64,000 nt of DNA from Ruegeria sp. HKCCA6707 (GTDB taxonomy: Bacteria; Pseudomonadota; Alphaproteobacteria; Rhodobacterales; Rhodobacteraceae): NCBI RefSeq assembly GCF_013033515.1, contig NZ_WQEG01000001.1:1054001-1118000 (forward strand), read 5' to 3'. The notes beneath the pieces were generated by a model. The model worked only from the letters and a program-made list of their open reading frames with translations, did no database searches and was not told the origin of the DNA. The first letter of the stretch is position 1; the number at the start of each line of letters is the position of its first letter. The translations under genes were made by a program, and so were the position numbers. This document shows positions 17,182 to 25,197 of this stretch, piece by piece.

Positions 17182-18114
17182 CTATAGCTTTCTGGATACA
17201 GGTGGATTGCGGCGCAAAACACGCGACCAGTGTTTGTCTAGCCAGAATATCCACTCCTGAGGATATAGTCGCAGGAGATGTTCAAGTTCACTAACCCAGT
17301 TTTGAGTTGTGGATACTAGATCCCCTCCAGCCATAACACTTTGGCCCAAAACCAAATGCAATTCCGTTTCGGTCTGTACTACAGTCGCAGGTAGTATCGG
17401 GACCCCTGCCTTGTGGGCATATCTTGCTGGCCAGGTTTGAACACCAACGATCTCACCGAACGCCGACACAGCGGCGAGATCACGTGCTGGGCTCAAGACT
17501 TGCGTGGGCGGCTCATCAATGCGATCAACCATCGCGACCACGATCCCACCTCGTTTTAATGTTCTCAAAATGATCCTTGCAACGGAAGTTGGATCCGTTT
17601 CCCGCACATCTACAAACTCGCATCCAACGCTATGATAAAGTCTATGTTGAGCTTCGGCACGGTTTTTGTCTTTTGACACCCGAACAATCGATAATATGGG
17701 GTACGAGTTCGATAGGCATCGGGCCATCGGTATCGCGCCGTGGGCGTGAGGTAAGACGAGGATAAAACTCCCATTCTCAAAGAGCCGTTCAAATCTTTCA
17801 CGATCCTCGACAATTAAAGTTTCGTCGATTTCTTCACCGAAGCCATGCCGTATCCTTTCTGCACGATCAAAACCCAGCAAAAGCTTCCGCACGTATTCCT
17901 TAAACAATCGCCTAGGTGAGGGGTGGTCCACATGCGCCGATAGTGCGATTGCGGTATATCGGACATGATTTCCCGGAAGCACGTAGATCAATCTAAGAAC
18001 CCAACCGACAACGGCATAGAAGAGCTTTCTGACAGGTCTGGAACGTCGGGCAAGCCAGCCGGAAAACGTTTCATAGGCGAGAAATATGCGGTCCTTTGTT
18101 TTGGTGAAACTCAT
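17182..18114 (-). CDS. LpxL/HtrB-like acyltransferase, atypical active site
   Basis: 310-residue member of the lysophospholipid/lipid A acyltransferase superfamily. A basic N-terminus with a membrane segment (KLFYAVVGWVLRLIYVLPG) leads to the domain: FILVLPHAHGAIPMARCL at the position of the catalytic H-x4-D/E loop, GGIVVAMVDRID, GVQTWPARYAHKAGVPILPATVV, and EWIFWLDKHW near the end. The acidic residue expected four positions after the histidine is absent for both histidines of PHAHGAIPM, so catalysis may differ or be lost. The probable role is acylation of an envelope lipid. Confidence 0.75.
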   Translation of the reverse strand: MSFTKTKDRIFLAYETFSGWLARRSRPVRKLFYAVVGWVLRLIYVLPGNHVRYTAIALSAHVDHPSPRRLFKEYVRKLLLGFDRAERIRHGFGEEIDETLIVEDRERFERLFENGSFILVLPHAHGAIPMARCLSNSYPILSIVRVSKDKNRAEAQHRLYHSVGCEFVDVRETDPTSVARIILRTLKRGGIVVAMVDRIDEPPTQVLSPARDLAAVSAFGEIVGVQTWPARYAHKAGVPILPATVVQTETELHLVLGQSVMAGGDLVSTTQNWVSELEHLLRLYPQEWIFWLDKHWSRVLRRNPPVSRKL

Positions 18115-18477
18115 ATAGGCTGCCCAATTCTGAAAATACTAATACACAGTAAGCGATCAGTTTCTGCAATATCCTCATTTCTGCCTAGCAGCGGCACAAA
18201 AAAGGCCGAGCAATTATGATTGCCAAACTGTTAGCTTCTTACGTTGGCACCATGAGAGTACGCACATAAAGAAAATGTCCAGAAACTGTTTACCTTAGAA
18301 TGCCGTGAGTGAGATTGAGGTCTGCTTTGGGCTCGAAGCTGTCGTTCAATCCGACCTGCCGAGCATCCGCTTTGCGGACGAAGCCGCCGTAAAAAAATCA
18401 TTCCCAATGACCGCTTTGTCGATTTGCCCGTCTTGTTCCAAAAAGGTCAGGCGACCTAATCGGTGTGCTGTTTGCCC
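18115..18477. other. Intergenic region with degenerate repeat
   Basis: No supported gene. At 18326-18347 it contains TTTGGGCTCGAAGCTGTCGTTC, a copy of a dispersed repeat core also seen at 23023-23044 and 59125-59146, and in reverse near 31201-31220 and 37741-37770. Further on, TTTGCGGACGAAGC matches the second dispersed family. Confidence 0.5.
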
Positions 18478-20439
18478 TCAGGGAATGTGAAAACTTGGCC
18501 GCGTTTGCTCAATGCAGGTGTCCGGCAAAGTCCGCATGGGGTTTGTCAGGAACGCTTGTGTCATGTCGACGACGCAGTCTTGATAGGCTATCGCGCCATG
18601 GCCTGCTTCGGGGATTAGAAAGGTTTGCGCGTTGGGCAACGTTTTTGCAGCAAGGGCAGGCCAACTTGGAGCAGTCTGCATGTCCCATGTCCCGCCGATA
18701 GACAGTACCGGAATATCCGAAACAACCGGATCGTGAAATCCGGGCCGCTCTACCGGAGTGAACGCGCTACACGCAGCAAAAAATTCCGTTGCAACCGGCT
18801 CGTAAATCAGCCCGACTTCGGGCCATGGCAGCGCGGCCGATGTCTCGCGGAACCCCTCAAGGCTATTGAATGGGATGCTCTCCTGACAGGCGTAAATCCA
18901 GGTGTGCAGGTTTCCCGCAGTTTCCTTCAAAGTCCGGCTGACGCCGCGCTGGACGTTGGCAAAAATGGCATCGACTTCGGCATCCGACATCGCATCTATT
19001 AAGGCCAGAAGACGGCGCTGGCTTTCTTCAGGGAAAGTATCCCGCACGTAGTTCCGCAAAGCCTCCGGATCGGGTTCACCTTCACGAAGTTGCGCATACC
19101 CGAGAAGGGCGGCGCGGCGACGATCATCGTTTTCCAATATATCTCCGGCGCCACGGACCATTTCATCATCAAAAACGCGTGCCAAGGGCACTTCGGTTTC
19201 AAGCAGTCGTTCGCGTAGGGCGTCAATCGCGCCGTCGAGAGCGTCATCCGATTGCACGGCGACCTCGGCGCTGCTCTGCGCTTCATCCAGTGCCGCGATT
19301 TCGACATCCAATAGTCCTTCGCGCACGCCTTCCAAGGGCGACGTTCGGCGGGGGTATCCATCGGTTGCGATGATTTTGTCGACGATAGGCGTGGGTTCGC
19401 CATCCGCCATCCGCGCAATCTCATAGACAAACGCAGGGATGAGGGCAGTCGCGGCGCTTGGGTCCGCGTAAGTCCCGTTGCGCGCAAGAAATGGTGTCAA
19501 AACGGCAATGACCGGCAGCGGGTCGCCCGAATTGCTCAAAAGCTCGCCCGCCGTGGCGCGGTCCAGCGTGTCGCGCAACACGTCCCGAAAATCCGGGAAG
19601 GCGGCATTGCACGCTGCGTCCGCGGCGCACTCCGCCAGCGTTATCTCGATGACCTCCGAACCGGGAACCGCCAGCGTATCATAAAGCGGAACCTGCAGAG
19701 GGGCCACACCGTCGATAACGGCAGAGCGGACGTTTTCTGGATGGGACCGCAGGATTTCCAAAGCCAAGCGTGTGCCATAGGAAATGCCATGGATGTTGTA
19801 GCTGTCATAACCCAGCGCTTCCATCAGTGCGGCGGTATCGTTGGCATTCTCTTCGGTATTGTAAGCTGCAAGGTCGGTCCCTGCTGCCTCCATTTCCGCA
19901 ACGCAATCGCGTAACAGCGCCGCTGGCGTCGTTCGGTCGCCTTCTGGTGATGTCTCAGTGAACGAGAACGTACCCGCAATGACGTCACCCAAGGACCGGT
20001 CTAGCGCGCCCCTGCAGGTTGTCGATGTCGCTGACAGAACCGAAGCGCGCTGGTCGAACATGACGACATCGCGAGTTTGCCGTATCGGCTCGAAAATCTC
20101 GGCGAACATCTCGATGCGGGATACGATGCCGCCTCCGGGCCCGCCGTGCAGATGTAGCACGGGATCGGGTTCAGGATAGGTCGACTGCGCCCGCATCACT
20201 GTAAAAAACAGGTCGATCCTCTGACCGCTTGGAGCGTCATGGCGTTCAGGCACATTCACTGTGCCGCAGACGATTGTCTCGCCCTCGATTTCATTCCGCC
20301 CCAGCGGCGTCGGGCATTTTGCGACCGTGACTGGGTAGTCTGAGTTATTGCCGCCGTTCGTGTATGCCGCAAAACGATCCGGAATTTGAGGTTCGCCGAC
20401 AAGGCCAGCGATCAAAGCAAGAATTTCGATTAATTCCAC
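18478..20439 (-). CDS. Alpha/beta hydrolase with TAP-like C-terminal domain
   Basis: About 650-residue hydrolase or peptidase. Seen in order: oxyanion region VLHLHGGPGGG, VVMFDQRAS, nucleophile elbow YNIHGISYGTRLAL (GxSxG serine), a long helical cap, and a C-terminal TAP-like part with VLSIGGTWDMQTAPSWPALAAKTLPN (acid region) and EAGHGAIAYQDC (catalytic His). This is the layout of proline iminopeptidase/tripeptidyl-type enzymes. The N-terminus VELIEILALIAGLVGEPQ is hydrophobic and could be a weak export signal. I prefer GTG at 20439 after GGTGGTGAT; the frame is open up to a TTG at 20526, so the start is uncertain. It is single, divergent from nothing obvious. Confidence 0.8.
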   Translation of the reverse strand: MELIEILALIAGLVGEPQIPDRFAAYTNGGNNSDYPVTVAKCPTPLGRNEIEGETIVCGTVNVPERHDAPSGQRIDLFFTVMRAQSTYPEPDPVLHLHGGPGGGIVSRIEMFAEIFEPIRQTRDVVMFDQRASVLSATSTTCRGALDRSLGDVIAGTFSFTETSPEGDRTTPAALLRDCVAEMEAAGTDLAAYNTEENANDTAALMEALGYDSYNIHGISYGTRLALEILRSHPENVRSAVIDGVAPLQVPLYDTLAVPGSEVIEITLAECAADAACNAAFPDFRDVLRDTLDRATAGELLSNSGDPLPVIAVLTPFLARNGTYADPSAATALIPAFVYEIARMADGEPTPIVDKIIATDGYPRRTSPLEGVREGLLDVEIAALDEAQSSAEVAVQSDDALDGAIDALRERLLETEVPLARVFDDEMVRGAGDILENDDRRRAALLGYAQLREGEPDPEALRNYVRDTFPEESQRRLLALIDAMSDAEVDAIFANVQRGVSRTLKETAGNLHTWIYACQESIPFNSLEGFRETSAALPWPEVGLIYEPVATEFFAACSAFTPVERPGFHDPVVSDIPVLSIGGTWDMQTAPSWPALAAKTLPNAQTFLIPEAGHGAIAYQDCVVDMTQAFLTNPMRTLPDTCIEQTRPSFHIP

Positions 20440-20706
20440 ATCACCACCGTAATTTAAAAACAAGTGCAGACTGACGGTGAGATGCTTAAGCGTCAACGCA
20501 GTTCGTTCATGCGAAGTCAGCTGCAAACTGTTTATTTTGCCATTGGACTACACCAAAAATTCACACGCTGGAAAACCGGACGTTGGAGTGAACGCAGCAT
20601 TTAAGCACTCTGGGCTCGCTCAGGACCTTCGCCGCATGACTCATCAAGGTCTGCGGGGCGGGCAAAGCTCCAATTCGCTACGTCAACGCCAAAGTCTGAT
20701 TTCGGG

Positions 20707-21123
20707 TTAATGCTCGTGATTGCAAAGCTTGTGATCCGCTAGAGAAGCCAGAACATAGCAGTCTTCCGACACGCCATCGCCGTCACAACCCTTGGAAATC
20801 CGAACCAGCTCTTTTTCAAGTGACCTTAGCCGTTTGATCTTGGCCCTGACTTCGGAAAGCTGTGAGATGGCGATATCCGTCGCGGCTTGGCATGAACGAT
20901 CTGGGTGGCATTGAAGCTCGATCAGTTCCGAAATCGCCTCAATCGAGAAGCCAAGGTCACGCGCATGCTTGATGAAGCTAAGGCGTTCCAACCCAGCCGC
21001 ATCATAGCGCCGTTGGTTGCCTTCAGTGCGTTCTGGTGCGGAAAGCAGGCCCATCTCTTCGTAATAGCGGATGGTCGGAATCTTGACCGCTGTGCGCTTG
21101 GACAGGTCACCAATCGAAAACAT
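20707..21123 (-). CDS. MerR-family metal-responsive regulator
   Basis: 138 residues. N-terminal winged helix: MFSIGDLSKRTAVKIPTIRYYEEMGLLSAPERTEGNQRRYD; then a coiled-coil dimer helix. Cysteines typical of metal-sensing MerR members (CadR/PbrR/ZntR group) are present: CHPDRSC at ~80 and a C-terminal GCDGDGVSEDCY and LCNHEH. It is divergent from the CDF exporter, and a MerR-type promoter lies between. It should twist that promoter on binding a divalent metal (Zn, Cd, Co or Pb). The cobalt uptake gene downstream makes cobalt attractive, but sequence cannot decide. The ATG at 21123 gives the standard N-terminus. Confidence 0.88.
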   Translation of the reverse strand: MFSIGDLSKRTAVKIPTIRYYEEMGLLSAPERTEGNQRRYDAAGLERLSFIKHARDLGFSIEAISELIELQCHPDRSCQAATDIAISQLSEVRAKIKRLRSLEKELVRISKGCDGDGVSEDCYVLASLADHKLCNHEH

Positions 21124-21134
21124 CAAATTACCTC

Positions 21135-21165
21135 TTGAACCTCTAGCCACTAGAGAAACTACACT
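21135..21165 (+). promoter_or_regulatory. MerR-type promoter of the CDF exporter gene
   Basis: -35 TTGAAC (21135-21140) and -10 TACACT (21160-21165) are separated by 19 bases, the overlong spacer that MerR-family activators correct. The spacer holds the inverted repeat CTCTAG-CCA-CTAGAG at 21141-21155, which should be the operator. Confidence 0.75.
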
Positions 21166-21196
21166 ATGCTAAAGACAGATTCAAAGAGGTTTCCTT

Positions 21197-21832
21197 ATGT
21201 CAGGATGTTGCGGACACGACGCGAAGTTTGACGGCGTTTCAGATGATTACAAAAGGCGATTGTGGATCGTCATTGCACTCAATGCCACGATGTTTGTGGT
21301 CGAGATGACCGCCGGGCATTATGCGAAGTCTCAGGCACTACAGGCCGACGCACTCGACTTCTTGGGGGATGCCCTCACCTATGGCATTTCTCTGGCTGTA
21401 ATAGGCGCTTCAATCCGAGCGCGAACAAATGCTGCCCTAGCCAAAGGCCTCAGCCTTTTTCTGATGGGTTCATGGGTATTCGGGTCGACCGTATATCGGG
21501 TGTTCTACGTCGGCGTTCCTGAGGCTGAAATCATGGGAATGGTGGGGTTCCTTGCACTGCTTACAAACCTTGCCAGTGTTCTTCTGCTCGTCAGGTACAA
21601 AGATGGAGACGCGAATGTCCGCTCCGTCTGGCTTTGTTCCCGCAATGATGCCATCGGGAACGTGGCAGTGATGTTTGCCGCTCTCGGCGTTTGGGGCACA
21701 GCCACAGGATGGCCTGACCTAATCGTAGCGACGATCATGGCGGGTTTGTTTTTGTCATCATCTGTACAAATCGTGCGCCAAGCTCTGGCGGAGCGGCGTG
21801 ATAGCAAGCTCCATCAACAGGTTAGTGCCTAA
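21197..21832 (+). CDS. Cation diffusion facilitator-type metal exporter
   Basis: 211-residue inner-membrane protein with about six helices, of the short CDF (Co/Zn/Cd efflux) type without the usual C-terminal cytoplasmic domain. The N-terminus MSGCCGHDAKFDG has a Cys-Cys-x-His metal motif. Helix 2 carries LQADALDFLGDALTYGISL and helix 5 SVWLCSRNDAIGNVAVM, each with the paired Asp residues (HxxxD/DxxxD-type) that bind the metal. It should export divalent cations in exchange for protons. It is controlled by the divergent MerR gene. Confidence 0.87.
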   Translation: MSGCCGHDAKFDGVSDDYKRRLWIVIALNATMFVVEMTAGHYAKSQALQADALDFLGDALTYGISLAVIGASIRARTNAALAKGLSLFLMGSWVFGSTVYRVFYVGVPEAEIMGMVGFLALLTNLASVLLLVRYKDGDANVRSVWLCSRNDAIGNVAVMFAALGVWGTATGWPDLIVATIMAGLFLSSSVQIVRQALAERRDSKLHQQVSA

Positions 21833-21845
21833 CGGAATGAAACTC

Positions 21846-21900
21846 CTGACGCCAAATTGAGCCAGAGCAAGGATATTGTTTTGTCAGGCGTCAGCGTTTT
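21846..21900 (+). terminator. Probable terminator after the CDF gene
   Basis: CTGACGCC (21846-21853) and GGCGTCAG (21887-21894) are exact inverted repeats, followed by CGTTTT. The loop is long (33 bases), so strength is uncertain. It separates the metal-induced transcript from the riboswitch transcript. Confidence 0.5.
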
Positions 21901-21938
21901 GATTGACTCGTCGGGAAAGCGCGTGAATAGGATGCGAT

Positions 21939-22126
21939 GCGGTGGTCGGGATGGTTCGTTCCGACTGAAAAGGGAACGAGGTGAGAATCCTCGGCTGCCC
22001 CTGCAACTGTAAGCGGTGAGCAAACCCGGAATTGCACCACTGACACACTGTGTTGGGAAGGCTCGGGAGCGCGTTGAGTCGCAAGCCAGGAGACCTGCCG
22101 CTAGAGCAACCGCCGAGTTTCTCGGC
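21939..22126 (+). promoter_or_regulatory. Cobalamin (AdoCbl) riboswitch
   Basis: The aptamer spans about 21939-22101: GCGG (21939-21942) pairs with CCGC (22098-22101), the core GAGAATCCTCGGCTGCCCCTG and CTGTAAGCGG are conserved, and the B12 box GCCAGGAGACCTGCC is exact at 22085-22099. After it comes a perfect hairpin GCCGAG-TTT-CTCGGC (22112-22126) without a T-run, then the AAGGAG ribosome site of the next gene. This suggests control at translation rather than termination. Cobalamin excess would shut off the cobalt permease gene. Confidence 0.93.
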
Positions 22127-22164
22127 ATCAAATGTCGTCAGGAAGGACGGCAAGGAGACTGAAT

Positions 22165-22842
22165 ATGCATATTGAACCGGGCGTCGTAGACGGCGCGAAA
22201 ATGGTGTTTGCCTACGGAACGGCCGCCGCCGCCGCTGGTTATTCCCTCAAGCTGGTGGCCGACGATTTGAAGTCGCACTCGGTGATTTCATTCGGGGTAC
22301 GCAGTGTGCTGGCTGTGGCTACGGTGTTTTTGTTCTTCGAGGTGTTCCCGCACTTTGCGGTTGGCATCTCTGAGGTGCACTTCATATTGGGAACCACGAT
22401 ACTGCTGCTGCTTGGTGCGGGACCCGCAGCAATTGGTCTTGCGGGTGGGCTTTTTGTCCAAGGTGCTTTGTTTGCGCCGAGCGACATGCCCATGTACTTC
22501 GTGAACGTGACAACGCTGTTGTTCCCGCTGTTCCTCATCGACGCCTTGGCAAAACGCATCATCCCTGAGCAAAAAGCCTACGTCGATTGTAGCTACGGCG
22601 AAGTATTCAAGCTTTCACTTGCTTACCAAGGTGGTGTGATTGCTTGGGTGGCATTCTGGGCGTTTTATGGCCAAGGCTTCGGAGCCGAGAACATGGCCGC
22701 CGTTGGAAGCTTCGGCGCAGCTTACCTGTTGGTGGTTCTGGTTGAACCCATTGCTGACCTGGCAGTGTTGGCTGGCGCGAAGCTTCTTCGTGACAGCAAG
22801 CAAAGCGGTGTGTTTACGCGTCGGCTATACCACCCGGCTTGA
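22165..22842 (+). CDS. CbiM-like cobalt permease under riboswitch control
   Basis: 225-residue membrane protein with about six helices. It begins MHIEPGVVDGAKM; the N-terminal Met-His is the metal-binding start of the CbiM/NikM family, in which His2 and the N-terminal amine hold Co(II) or Ni(II). No ECF ATPase (CbiO) or CbiQ gene lies beside it, so it is either a solo transporter of the kind reported under B12 riboswitches in proteobacteria or it uses components coded elsewhere. CAAGGAGACTGAAT-ATG marks the start at 22165. It ends in a basic tail (FTRRLYHPA). Confidence 0.85.
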   Translation: MHIEPGVVDGAKMVFAYGTAAAAAGYSLKLVADDLKSHSVISFGVRSVLAVATVFLFFEVFPHFAVGISEVHFILGTTILLLLGAGPAAIGLAGGLFVQGALFAPSDMPMYFVNVTTLLFPLFLIDALAKRIIPEQKAYVDCSYGEVFKLSLAYQGGVIAWVAFWAFYGQGFGAENMAAVGSFGAAYLLVVLVEPIADLAVLAGAKLLRDSKQSGVFTRRLYHPA

Positions 22843-23297
22843 GTCTAACAATCAGGGCGGCTCCAGTAGCTGCGGGCCGCCTAAATCCGATGCTGCGCAA
22901 ACACTTGGTGAGCCGCCGAAGTCGATTGCAGGTACGGCAGCACATCTTCACCAAAGCCATCTCTCATAACCGGGTCCAACATCGGATACCTGACTTTCGC
23001 AGCTTCGCAGCAACTTGATGGGTTTGGGCTCGAAGCCGTCTTCCAAGCATTTTTGATTAACGTCAGCTTTCAGGTCATTTGCAGCCGCTGATTCCCAGCG
23101 ATTTGGATGGCAAGGTCACGCATTTTGCGGATGGGTCACATCTTTCTGATTAAAATCTCATAATATCAATGATTTAGCCCTGGCATGTGTCACGCCTTTA
23201 TTGGCGGTGGCCACAGATTTCTGAGATCCGAATCCTCACTTTATTCAACAGAATCGGACCGAACTTCCTCGTGCCGCAGTGAGCAATTGAGGTTGAT
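22843..23297. other. Intergenic region with degenerate repeat
   Basis: No gene supported. 23023-23044 carries TTTGGGCTCGAAGCCGTCTTCC, a member of the dispersed GGGCTCGAAG repeat. The rest is unassigned. Confidence 0.5.
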
Positions 23298-23414
23298 ATG
23301 ACCAAGTTGACACAAGATCAGTTGGCGGAGCGGAGGCACATGTCGCCGCGGACGCTGGAGCAGTGGCGCTGGCTCGGAAATGGGTCAAATTTCATCAGTT
23401 TTCCTATTATCTGA
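23298..23414 (+). pseudogene. Truncated AlpA-like helix-turn-helix (excisionase-type) gene
   Basis: 38 residues: MTKLTQDQLAERRHMSPRT then LEQWRWLGNG, which is the first half of the small MerR-like HTH of AlpA/excisionase proteins (normally ~60-70 residues with a following GPRFLKLGGRVRYR-type strand). Here it departs after GNG into unrelated sequence and stops. TTGAGGTTGAT precedes the ATG. It is a remnant of the mobile element that entered at tRNA-Tyr. Confidence 0.65.
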
Positions 23415-23597
23415 CCAACTTTTGAAAACTTTTGGTTATCGTAACGCCAGAAAAACAAGCGATAAACCCTCACTACCCAGGCAATATTTCAATGTTTTCA
23501 GCACAGTTACAGCCAGTTTGTTGCTTTGTTAACTACCCCCCAAAACGCCCGTTTTCCGACGAATACTGCACACCACGTAACGCGAAAGGCCCTGTCC

Positions 23598-23855
23598 ATG
23601 CCCGAAATCACCACACATGCCGAATGGATGGCCGCCAAGCGCCGGTTGCGTACCCTCAGGGGCACAGAACGCGCTGAGCTGGCAGCTGCGATCACCGAAT
23701 ATGCGAACCAGGCCGCCCGTGCCCGCCCTGTGAACTCGGGGGCGCCATTGGCAGAGTATGGCCGCAAGCACGGATCTGACGCCCTGGTGCGCGAAGGGAT
23801 GAAAAACCCGTATGGCCTCACGCCTCGCGCAAACCGAAAGGCAGGTTGGTCATGA
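23598..23855 (+). CDS. Small hypothetical protein of the island
   Basis: 85 residues, helical, Ala/Arg-rich: MPEITTHAEWMAAKRRLRTL then a second half with ARPVNSGAPLAEYGRKHG. No family recognised. The stop overlaps the next start (ATGA), so the pair is coupled. CGAAAGGCCC precedes the ATG. Confidence 0.6.
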   Translation: MPEITTHAEWMAAKRRLRTLRGTERAELAAAITEYANQAARARPVNSGAPLAEYGRKHGSDALVREGMKNPYGLTPRANRKAGWS

Positions 23856-24145
23856 TGGGAACCCCTGAGCATCGCCTGTGGTCATCGGTCTTGCTGACCC
23901 AGATCAAGCTTGCCTGTGGTATCGATCTTGGCAACATCCGCCCAGCTGAGCGCTCACACACCCAGGAAGCTGCGCAATGGTGGCTGTTGCATTCGCTGGG
24001 AATGGTTGAGGTGGCCACCCTTGCCGGGATTGATTGGCGCCGTCTGCGGAGCTGGGCCCAACAGCGGGCCGCCCAGAACTGGACCCTTCCACCAGGAACA
24101 AACGTCAAACGCATGTCAGGCCGGGATCGCAAGCACGCGGCATGA
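23852..24145 (+). CDS. Hypothetical protein, coupled to the preceding gene
   Basis: 97 residues, Trp/His-rich: EHRLWSSVLLTQIKLACGID, TQEAAQWWLLHSLGMVEVATLAGIDWRRLRSW. It resembles small phage or plasmid accessory proteins that I cannot name; the LAGIDWRRLRSWAQQ part could be a helix-turn-helix. The ATG at 23852 overlaps the stop of the gene before. Confidence 0.6.
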   Translation: MMGTPEHRLWSSVLLTQIKLACGIDLGNIRPAERSHTQEAAQWWLLHSLGMVEVATLAGIDWRRLRSWAQQRAAQNWTLPPGTNVKRMSGRDRKHAA

Positions 24146-24587
24146 GGATCTGAATGCACAAAGGCACCTTTGACCAAAAATAGATCGTAAAATGGGCGTA
24201 CCCGATTTTTTGCCCCGTACAGCGACGTTTACCCCCCTGCCCGAACCCCCCTGCGCACATCCATTCGGCGGCCTCAGCAAGCTGTTTTCGGGGTGTTTGG
24301 TGCCTTCGCGGGTCATTTGGTTGGGCACCGCGAAAAGAAAAAGCCCCGAACACGCATTTCAACGCATTCGGGGCCTGGGCGCGTCTCGGGAAACCACCCC
24401 CGATCACGCCCTGCCACCCGCTCGGAAAGGAACCGAACGCCCCGGGCGGCGAAACTCTGTCTATGAGCTTCCCTGTGACAAGGCCATGATCAGGACCAAC
24501 AGAACCCAAGCCAGGCGAGGCCAGCACAGATATTGCCGGGCAAACCAAGATTGGCGGCGGTGGAGTCTAGTTTAAATCTGCGCATCG
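24146..24587. other. Convergent 3' region of island gene sets
   Basis: Holds the terminator at 24333-24374 and GGTGCC/GGCACC inverted repeats around 24298-24329. Longer open frames here lie on both strands over each other and have no ribosome sites or recognisable protein, so I leave them out. A short minus-strand frame (24480-24565) could code a small hydrophobic peptide but lacks a normal start. Confidence 0.4.
24333..24374 (-). terminator. Terminator of the leftward island gene set
   Basis: GCCCCGAA (24343-24350) and TTCGGGGC (24367-24374) are perfect inverted repeats. On the minus strand the stem is followed by TTTTTCTTTT (24333-24342). It closes the run of minus-strand genes 26167 to 24588. 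Confidence 0.75.
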
Positions 24588-24797
24588 TTATCGCCTTGTT
24601 CCTTTCGCGAAACTTCCAGGCGCATCACCCAGGATCAACAAAAGGATGATTGCCGCGAAGGGGGAAAGGAAGATTGTCACGCATCCCCATATGATCACGC
24701 TGCGGCGGCGGGCAATAGCCATCGTGAACGGCAGCACATACAGCGCGAGCACCAGGCCAATGACCAACAGCTGAACGATATTATCGCCAACGGTCAT
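24588..24797 (-). CDS. Small membrane protein, superinfection-immunity-like
   Basis: 69 residues with two membrane helices: IVQLLVIGLVLALYVLPFTMAIARRRSV and IWGCVTIFLSPFAAIILLLILGD, with a short basic turn (ARRR) between. The layout LY-LP-x-A-RR followed by a second helix resembles the phage superinfection-immunity (Imm) family, where such a protein blocks DNA entry by related phages. The likeness is by pattern only. It overlaps the previous gene's stop by 4 bases (ATGA) and ends the leftward set. Confidence 0.6.
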   Translation of the reverse strand: MTVGDNIVQLLVIGLVLALYVLPFTMAIARRRSVIIWGCVTIFLSPFAAIILLLILGDAPGSFAKGTRR

Positions 24798-25150
24798 CGG
24801 CCTGTCTCATCCCGTTCAGACTTGGACGCATCCCTGGCGGCGCGACTAGCTTTGACAAAGGCTTCCGCATCGGCAAGACGGGCCTCATTGCGCAGGCGCA
24901 CCACGTCACAAAGGCTGCGGGCAGCTCCGGCAGCAATCGGGCAGTCATCCTTTTCCAAGATTTGCGCAGCCGCTTCCAATAGCGTTTCAACGGGCAATTT
25001 AATGAACGTTTCATGCCCCCTTTGTTCACCTGTTTGGACGCGCAGGTGCAGGGATTGCCCTGCGATGGTCGTGCCTTCACGAACACAAAGTACGGACTTT
25101 GTGGTCGTGGCCTGTGTGGCGTATGCGGTCCATTCCAGCGGAATTGTCAT
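24794..25150 (-). CDS. Hypothetical protein of the leftward island set
   Basis: 118 residues. The first half is a beta-rich domain (MTIPLEWTAYATQATTTKSV, then GQSLHLRVQTGE), the second half helical and charged (LRNEARLADAEAFVKASRAA). No family recognised. CGAAAGGAAC precedes the ATG, the same leader as for the other genes of this set. Confidence 0.6.
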   Translation of the reverse strand: MTIPLEWTAYATQATTTKSVLCVREGTTIAGQSLHLRVQTGEQRGHETFIKLPVETLLEAAAQILEKDDCPIAAGAARSLCDVVRLRNEARLADAEAFVKASRAARDASKSERDETGR

Positions 25151-25197
25151 GTGTTGTTCCTTTCGGTTGGCTGGTTGGGGGTTGTCTGGCCGGCCCC

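Noticed and set aside
24105..24575. Overlapping frames of 127 and 147 codons
   Set aside because: They lie across a strong terminator hairpin, lack ribosome sites, and give unlikely protein composition.
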